A stretch of DNA of 64,000 bases, taken from assembly GCA_022828595.1 (NCBI GenBank), contig JAKGHH010000002.1, positions 67,242,383 to 67,306,382 of the forward strand, in the 5' to 3' direction. The position numbers and the translations under genes are program-made. The first letter of the stretch is position 1. Each line of letters opens with the position of its first letter. The notes under the pieces were generated by a model. It saw nothing but the letters and a program-made list of their open reading frames with translations, did no database searches and had not been told where the DNA came from. This DNA is from Nelumbo lutea (Eukaryota; Streptophyta; Magnoliopsida; Proteales; Nelumbonaceae). This document shows positions 57,195 to 64,000 of this stretch, in pieces.

Positions 57195-57750
57195 AGGGGG
57201 TCTCCTCCAGTTCAGTAGTGTAGCCCTTAGGCTCTGGGGTAACTTATAGTTCACTTTTGTTGATTTTGTTCCTACTGAGGAAGCGACTGGATATTTAGCA
57301 ATAGTGTGGCCTGCAGGCTTTGGGAGTGACTCGTAGTCTACTCTTCTTTGACTTTTGCTCGTGTTGGAGCAGTAATGTGGCCCGTAGGCTTTTGGGAGTG
57401 ACTTGTAGTCTACTCTCTTTTGACTTTTGCCCATGACGGAGAGGCGACCGGGTCTTAAGCAGTAATGTGGCCCGTAGGCTTTTGGGAGTGACTCGTAGTC
57501 TACTCTTTTTTTGACTTTGCCCGTGCCGGAGAGGCGGCCGGGTCTTAAGCAGTAATGTGACCCGTAGGCTTTGGGAGTGACTCGTAGTCTACTCTTTGAC
57601 TTTTGCCCGTGTCGGAGAGGCGACCGGGTCTTAAGTAGTAATGTGGCCCGTAAGTTTTGGGAGTGACTCGTAGTCTACTCTTTTTTGACTTTGCCCGTGC
57701 CGGAGAGTCGATCGGGTCTTAAGTAGTAATGTGGCCCATAGGCTTTGCCT
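57195..57750. repeat. tandem array of about 86-bp units, six to seven copies
   Basis: Unit: AGTAATGTGGCCCGTAGGCT - TTTGGGAGTGACTCGTAGTC - TACTCTTTTTGACTTTTGCC - CGTGCCGGAGAGGCGACCGG - GTCTTA. The left units are more diverged. It forms most of the element interior. Confidence 0.9.
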
Positions 57751-58182
57751 GTGAGGTGTCAAGCTATGATTGTGCTGCACCAGCTTCGTAATGCCGGTCA
57801 CCCACTCCTACAAGAAGCTACTAGGAGCTCGACCTTCGGGGGCAGCACTACTAACTTTAGGTTGCCAGCTCACACGGGAGACTTGGAAGGCTCGACCGGT
57901 AAGGGCGCCTATGTAGTCTGTTGGCCGCCAACTCCAACGGAAGCCACGAAGAACTCATCTTTGTAGGGGGGACCTTGCGAAGAGGACTGATGAGGCATTA
58001 TTTGAATTGAAAGTAAGGTTGGTAGAGCTACTTAGTCTGTTAGTTCCCTGCATAGTTTTTGAGTTCATAAAAAATGTAAAATATAAAGCGATAGCTTCAA
58101 TTTCTAAGAAGTGATGACTTAGCTTTGGTAAGATGAGAACTTAGCTTTTGTAGGATGAGAACTTAGCTTTTTGTAGTGTGTT

Positions 58183-58200
58183 CCCACAGACAGTGCCAAT
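58183..58200 (-). other. primer binding site
   Basis: Minus strand ATTGGCACTGTCTGTGGG, next to the 5' LTR; a variant of the TGGCGCC-TCTGTGGGAA site. Confidence 0.8.
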
Positions 58201-59653
58201 TGATGTAACCGTTTTTGGTCACGTACCATTTTTGTGATGTATAAATTTTTTGGCTAAGTACCTCGTTGTTTGACCCAGTGGTGACGTACCTTGGTGATGA
58301 GCTACTTGGTGGCAAACTCCCTGCGGGATAACTACTTGGTGACGAACTGCTTGATGGCGGTCTGGTGGCGAACTGCCTGGTAGTGCTCCCTGGTGGCGAA
58401 CTACCTGGTGGCGAACTACCTGGTGGTGAACTGCCTGGGGGCGAACTGCCTGGTGGCGAACTGCCTAGTGGTGCTCCCTGGTGGCGAACTACCTAGTGGT
58501 GCTCCCTGGTGGCGAACTGCCTAGTGGTGCTCCCTGGTGGCGAACTGCCTGGTGGCGAACTGCCTGGTGGCGAACTGCCTGGTAGTGCTCCCTGGTGGCG
58601 AACTACCCGATGGCAAACTGCCTGGTAGCGCTCCCTGGTGGCGAACTGCCTGGTGACGAGCTACTTGGTGGCGAACTGCCTGGGGGCGAACTGCCTGGTG
58701 GCGAACTCGTCACTTGACTTGCTCCTAGGTGGTCTGCAACTCAGAGGATGGTGGAGCTCCCTGGTGCAGCGCAACCCGACTACCCTCCGCGTGAGGTGAT
58801 TTTCTCTCCTTTGTAAACGGCGGGAGCAGAGGGACCTGCGAGAACTGAATCAGAGGACTCGGGGGTATTTTCCCGGCGGGGACTCTCCGATGCCTAAGTT
58901 AGTATTCTGATTACAGAGGGCTTGGAGAGAAATGAAAGAGTTAGAGAGCGGGGGTTACCATCCTTTTTTCCCCCTTCTAGCTTTGGGGGTCGGAGTCTTT
59001 ATATACTGGAGTCCTCACGGATTAGGTGGGTGGAAAGCCTTCAAACGGTAAGACTCGTCACATCCCGTCAGAACCGGGGCACGGTGGTGAACTCCTCAAG
59101 GTTGTCAAGCTGGCGCTTGTGTGAGGCGGCCAGGTCGGCGCCTGGGCCAGGTTGTCAAGTCGGCGCCTATGTCAGTTGGCGGGTCGGTGTCTGGGCCAGG
59201 TTGCCAGGTCGGCGCCTGTGTCTGTCGGCGGGTCGGTGTCCGGGCCAGGTTGCCAAGTCGGCGCCTGTGTCAGTCGGCGGGTCGGTGTCCGGGCCAGGTT
59301 GCCAGGCCGGCGCCTGTGTTCGGGTCAGGTTGTCAGGTTGGCGCCTGTGTCCGGGCCAGGTTGTCAGGTCGGCGCCTGTGTCCGGGCCCGGTTGCTAGGT
59401 TGGCGCCTGTGTCCGGGCCAGGTTGCCAGGTCGGCACCTGTGGCAGGCTGATCCGGCTAGGTCGCGCAGGCCGCGCGCAGGTCACGCGCAGGCCGCGCCA
59501 GGTCGCCCGTGGGCCGCGTGCAGGTCACGCCAGGCCAGCCAGACCGGTGCCCGGGGGACACCAACTTGGTAAGTTGTTGCCTGGGTGCTTGCCTAGTTGT
59601 CACGAGGTGCCACGTGTCGCAATTTCACTGGAGGGCCAAATCTGCCCTCATCA
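58201..59653 (-). repeat. 5' LTR with two internal arrays
   Basis: The 15-bp array (about 58280-58710) and the 31-bp array (about 59105-59450) have fewer or differently arranged units than the partner LTR. This accounts for most of the 121-bp length difference. The LTR motif CTCCGATGCCTAAGTTAG is at about 58885-58902. Confidence 0.9.
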
Positions 59654-60611
59654 ATATTAGATTAGAAGAAAATTGGGAGGTGAAGAAAAAGAACTAAGAA
59701 AATCAGTGGCAACCAGAGAAGTATGAAGAGACCATTTTTTCGATGTAAGCGAGAGGAAGAGTGGATCCTCTGCTGCCTATGACTTTGGTCGCAGACTTCT
59801 GCTGGTCTAAGAAGAGGAGGGGAGATGAAGCAAACGAGGGAGAGAACGGGGTCTTATCGATGTAGCTGTTGGACAAAGACATGCAACCGGAGAAGCGAGT
59901 AACCATTGGACAGAGAAAGGTAAAATTTTACATTGATGTAAACTTTTCACTGATAAGAATGGACTTTTACACCGATTGATGAGGTATATTAACACTTCTA
60001 CCAAATGTCTACAAAATCGAACCGGGGTATAAAGTTTACTCCGGTTCGATTTTACACCTCTATTATGTCAATTGTTTCTATATTCAAATTAAACATTAGT
60101 AGAATTGCTTCTATATTCAAAATTTCCTTAAATGATTCAAAAGTTACAAAGCATCCCACTGCCTCGCTCATTTGAAGCTAGACTACACTTACGCCTAAGC
60201 GAGGCCGGGGGCGAGAGTGATGAGATGAATATCAACCATTAGATTCTAACGCTAGAGGCTACTATGTCAATTGTTGAAAGACACAAAGTAGTTGGAAGAA
60301 AATGTTTCTAGAAGTTCAACATCTTAAACCTGTTAATGTCAAGTGGACCTCACCAATTACCATAGTAACAACAGAAGAGGCGTTTATAAGGTTAACTAGT
60401 TTGATGTGATGGTTCAAGATGAAGGGTCAAGGTGGCTAATTTGATTGATAGCCACCAAACCAAATTAGCCAATGTGGAGTGGAGGAAATATGTTGGCACG
60501 GGCTTCTTTTTGGGACCTATAAATCAAGTTTCCATGTGAAAAATGAAGTTTCTTATAGTTTTGGTTTGTAGTTGCAGTTTGCTGAAGATTTTTTCCTTTT
60601 CTGACGAGATC

Positions 60612-61320
60612 ACTGGTGAGAAAGTCAGGTTTCTCACTATTAGGTTTTAAGAGAGAATGGCAAGAGAGAAAATAGAGAAAGCTTAGTAGGGTATTTTGGT
60701 AATTTAATGCCTTCTATCATCTAACTTAGCAACCAAGGGGGTCTTTGTCTAATGACCAAAGCTCAAGGGGGTCTTTGTCACAAAAAAAAAAGTGCAGGGG
60801 TCTTTGTCACTAACCTGATAGTACAAGGGGGGGTCTTTGTAATTTACCCTTTATAAAATGACTAGAGCCCTTGTGTTACTTTTAGGTCATGTTCTCTTTT
60901 CGGTAAATTTATATATGCACTTACTTAGGTATGCTTACCTGGGTAAGTGTATTTATCCATGGTTTTTTTATTTCTCAGGTAATTGGTGAGAAAGTCAGGT
61001 TTCTCACTCTTAGATGTTAAGAGAGAATGGCAAGAGAGAAAATAGAGAAAGCTTAGTGGGGTATTTTGGTAATTTAATACCTTCTATCATCTAACTTAGC
61101 GATCAAGGGGGTCTTTGTCGCAAAAATAAGTGCAGGGGTCTTTGTCACTAACCCCATAGTACAAGGGGGTCTTTGTAATTTACCCTTTATAAAATGACTC
61201 AGAGCCCTTGTGTTACTTTTAGGCCATGTTCTCTTTTCAGTAAATTTATATATGCACTTACTTAGGTGTGCTTACCTGGGTAAGTGTATTTATCCATGTT
61301 TTTTATTTCTCAGGTAATGA
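60612..61320. repeat. tandem duplication of about 370 bp (GGGGGTCTTTGT repeat)
   Basis: Unit 1 begins GGTGAGAAAGTCAGGTTTCT at about 60614 and unit 2 at about 60985. Both contain AATGGCAAGAGAGAAAATAG, several AAGGGGGTCTTTGT motifs and ATATATGCACTTACTTAGGT. A partial third unit follows at about 61320-61380. Inverted relative at 50125-50240. Confidence 0.8.
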
Positions 61321-61384
61321 CCATTTATATATGCACTTACCCAGGTATACTTACCTGGAAAGTGTAAATAAGGTAATGACCATT

Positions 61385-62330
61385 TTGGTCATAAAAATCC
61401 ATTAATAAAAGGGGCATCTTTGTCTCATTTAAGTATTGGCAACTTTCCCCATGTGGGAAAATTATTTACCCACTTAGGAGATGGGTACCCAGGTGTAAGT
61501 AAGGTGGTGGTTAGGCTAGGGGTGATGGTCTCTTTGAAAGACAAAGGAAGAACAGGGACGAGGAGTCAAACGGAAGGTTAAGGCAAAGAGGGTGAAGAGA
61601 CACCTGAACAAGGAATCCAATGATAAGGTTAATCAATGACTGGATGAATGGATTTCATTATGGGAAGGATCTCTATTTATAGGGAAGATCCCAAGATCCT
61701 TAAAGAAAGGAGCTGAAGGTGTTTGTTTTCTATTAGGAAACAGAATATTGGATTCATTGTTGGTCATTAAGGGGCACTACTGAGGTTTCGCCACATGTTC
61801 CTATTGGGATCTCTTAGAGGATTGATTTTCCTTTCACTCAAAGATCCTCATAACCCATGTGTTCTACTATCCTTTTGCGCCTTACTTAACTGACATGTCG
61901 TTAGTGATGTCACTGTCTAGCAGACAACATCTTGTTGGACCCACATGGCATTTGGTCGCATTCGTTATTTTGAAGTCACGCATGTAGTTAAGATCTAAGC
62001 CCAGTCCTTAACAAATCGGGACCCTATGGCGATTGAGGGTTTTATCATCGGGTCGGGTATGTGTGCACTTTATCGCAGGTTCGACCTAGGTTTGCTTTGG
62101 GTTTATGCTAAGAATAAGTTTATCACAAGCATACGATGAGTCGTAGGTTCATCACACACCTGTGATGTGCTGTAGGTTCCATTGCAAACTTGCGATGCAT
62201 TGTAAGTTCATCGCAAAGGGAAGATTGGCTACAGGCTGATCGCGAACGTCCATGTGGTATCAATCCAATGTTCACTGTGCTTTGAGGAACTGAGCGAGCA
62301 CTATGTACCTACATTAGGAAAATAAACTTT
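61385..62330 (-). mobile_element. LTR-like sequence, unresolved
   Basis: The minus strand has CCCTATAAATAGAGATCC at about 61668-61685, a strong TATA box, in a moderately GC-rich setting that resembles an LTR. A degenerate array (CATCGCAAACTTGCGATG-like, about 30 bp, 62080-62225) follows. No matching second LTR, primer site or coding region was found. Confidence 0.35.
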
Positions 62331-63085
62331 CCCTGATCACCACATAAATTTGAAAAAAGAACATGGGTTTCTTGGTCAATGGGAACCAAAAACACATTGA
62401 CCAACTTTCCCCCTTTCAAAATCCAAAAAAAGAACGCCCCATTAGTGTTAGTTGTTTTCATGATTACATTTAATTGAAACATTAAAAAAGAACACTTCTT
62501 CCCTTACATGAGTTGAGAATTTGAGATGGATTTCAAATCAAATATTAAAAATATTCATAACATATAACCTATTCATGTGCCAGGTTTGGGTTTCCCTTTA
62601 CCACTTACTAACAAAAAATGTGCAAGCACGTGTCTAAACCCAACCCGATTATCAGGCTTATTCCCATGCCCAACCCCAATATAAAATCGATGTTTGGGTT
62701 TGAGCCCGAAGCCCAATGTATGTTAAGCAATATTTTAGTTCTATCTTCTACTTCTATATTTTTAATTTACTCTAGTGCATCTCCACACCCATTTTCTCAA
62801 TCAAGCTAGGAGGAGAAGCTCATGGACATTTTCACCTTTAAAGAGGTCTTAGATAAGGGGATCCTCTTTCCCTCTATCTTTTCATTCTTAGAATGAAGGT
62901 CCTTTTCTCATATGCTTAACCAGGAAATAGTGTTACAGATCATAATATGGGTTAGAATGTGTAGAATGGGAACAACCATCACTCAGTTGATGTTTGCTAA
63001 TGTTTGCATGTAGACATTTCTAATATCAAAGCTTGAAGAGCCATCTAGACAACAAATTAACTATGAAAAATTAAGTAATTTTCAG
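62331..63085. other. AT-rich spacer
   Basis: No gene or element could be supported. A short CCCAACCCGATTATCAGGCT-type stretch near 62640 resembles hAT MITE interiors, but no ends were found. Confidence 0.45.
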
Positions 63086-63089
63086 TAGA

Positions 63090-64000
63090 AATGTGCCTAG
63101 GCAACATTAGAAATTATTACAAAGAATATCAAAATATTAAAAAAAAAACTCTATGGGGTTCTAAGTATCTAGACTATATAGTTGATTTCAACACCAGAAA
63201 ATCAAGCATCTGTTGCAAAAATCTTGGATCGGATCCAAGGCTGTCTCAATTCTGGGAATACAAAATTGTTCACTTAGGCTAGCAGAACAACTTTAATTCA
63301 AGTAGTTGTCCAATCCATTTTGAACTATTCCATGGCAACCACCCTCTTCCCCAAAAAATTTCATGATCAGATTGGCAAACTAGCAAGAGATTTCTAGTGG
63401 AAACCTAAAAACCATAGCTTGAAACACACCATATCTGGAAAAAGTTTTGCTTCCAAAAATCAATGGTGGAATGGTGCAGGCTAATGAATAATGCCATGTT
63501 TAGCAAACAGATTTGGAGAGTGTTGAAACAGGAGAACAACCCATGGTGCAAGGTTATTAAAGAAAAGTACTTTTCAAAATCTAGATTGTTGAAGTCCAAG
63601 AAAAGTAGTAACAATTCAAAATGGTGGAAGCAAGCCTATGAACTATTTTCACATTTCAAACCTAATATTCTATGGTTTATCAAAGATGGCACCTCCATCT
63701 CTCCCTGAAAGACCCATGGGTCCCAACTCTCACAGGTGGAATCCCACAACTATGCCTAGGTAATTCCATTGTGCAAAAGCCCAAGGTAATTGATCTTGTG
63801 AATAATGAGTGTGAATGGAACCTACAAAGACTACAAAAGTTCTTTGATACCATATAACCCATATAAGGCAAATAAGACCTCAACCTAATCTTGAAAAGGA
63901 CCAAGTTATATGCAAGAAAACAAACTCAAGTTTGTTCATAGTTAAATCTTCATACAAGTCCTTCTATGCCTCTTTACCATTACTTCAAATCCTCACTTTC
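63090..64000 (+). pseudogene. L1-type LINE fragment running off the window
   Basis: Broken plus-strand frames give DFNTRKSSICCKNL, LIQVVVQSILNYSMATTLFP-like sequence with KKFHDQIGKLARDF, then MNNAMFSKQIWRVLKQENNP, WCKVIKEKYF and WWKQAYELFSHF. This is the end of the reverse transcriptase and the following linker of a plant LINE subfamily different from those in the introns. Many stops. Confidence 0.7.

Larger units (their letters stand above)
55479..59653 (-). mobile_element. non-autonomous Tat-type gypsy element built of tandem arrays, 4175 bp
   Basis: LTRs at 55479-57052 and 58201-59653 start TGATGTAA and end CTCATCA (plus strand). The flanks GTATT (55474-55478) and ATATT (59654-59658) are a 5-bp duplication with one mismatch. 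On the minus strand the primer site next to the right LTR is TTGGCACTGTCTGTGGGAAC, and the polypurine tract next to the left LTR is GAGTGGGGGGCAAT. The 1148-bp interior has no gag or pol, only a tandem array of about 86 bp units. It shares its primer-site type and LTR motif with the element at 1-1488, which may be its autonomous relative. Confidence 0.9.
51373..60012. mobile_element. possible outer DNA element around the eS26 pseudogene
   Basis: The left edge GCATTTGTTTGAAGTGTAAAT and, inverted, the right edge ACATTTGGTAGAAGTGTTAAT agree over about 20 bases. Subterminal TTTTACATC and GTGTAAA motifs also recur inverted (51410-51500, 59925-59975). If real, this element carried the eS26 copy before CACTA and gypsy elements entered. 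No firm target-site duplication. Confidence 0.35.

Overview
This is a nuclear segment of a flowering plant. It has GT-AG spliced genes with long AT-rich introns, plant-type L1 LINEs, Ty1/copia and Tat-type Ty3/gypsy elements, hAT, Mutator and CACTA DNA elements, and an SCL-class SR splicing factor. The species cannot be told from the sequence. No rRNA, functional tRNA, CRISPR array or bacterial operon was seen.

Two intact host genes lie in convergent orientation. (1) 5339-32143, plus strand: a ten-exon radical-SAM RNA methyltransferase of the RlmN family. Its ten exons (1224 nt, 407 aa) join without frameshift or stop, although introns 3, 6 and 9 (3.3, 14.1 and 7.4 kb) are filled with transposable elements (TEs). 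(2) 35880-43979, minus strand, with a probable non-coding 5' exon near 49.9-50.05 kb: an SCL30-like SR protein with seven coding exons (813 nt, 270 aa), also carrying TE-filled introns.

Layout: 1-1.5 kb is the 5' end of a minus-strand Tat/Athila-like gypsy element (LTR plus primer binding site). 1.5-5.3 kb is AT-rich spacer with small repeats. 5.3-32.1 kb is the RlmN-like gene. Its intron 6 holds one LINE cut by a 1352-bp hAT-like element, by a 5891-bp copia element and by an unresolved LTR-like block. Its intron 9 holds two more host-element/LINE nests. 32.1-35.9 kb is a repeat-rich convergent spacer. 35.9-50.05 kb is the SCL30-like gene, with a 2.1-kb hAT-like element, an RTE-like LINE tail, a recent 206-bp tandem duplication and a 2.1-kb long-TIR Mutator-like element in its introns.

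50.1-60 kb is the most unusual part: a graveyard of gene fragments. It holds pieces recognised as CYP94-type P450, ribosomal protein L7 (uL30), ribosomal protein S26 (eS26) and VPS11 (C-terminal RING end). The eS26 copy is split by a 3.6-kb CACTA-like element that itself carries the VPS11 fragment with a poly(A) tail. A 4.2-kb non-autonomous gypsy element made almost wholly of tandem arrays lies just upstream of it. 60-64 kb contains a tandem repeat, an LTR-like block and another LINE.

The two host genes do not share a pathway: one is probably an organellar rRNA/tRNA modification enzyme and the other a nuclear pre-mRNA splicing factor. The TE nests are well ordered because several junctions keep target-site duplications (TSDs).
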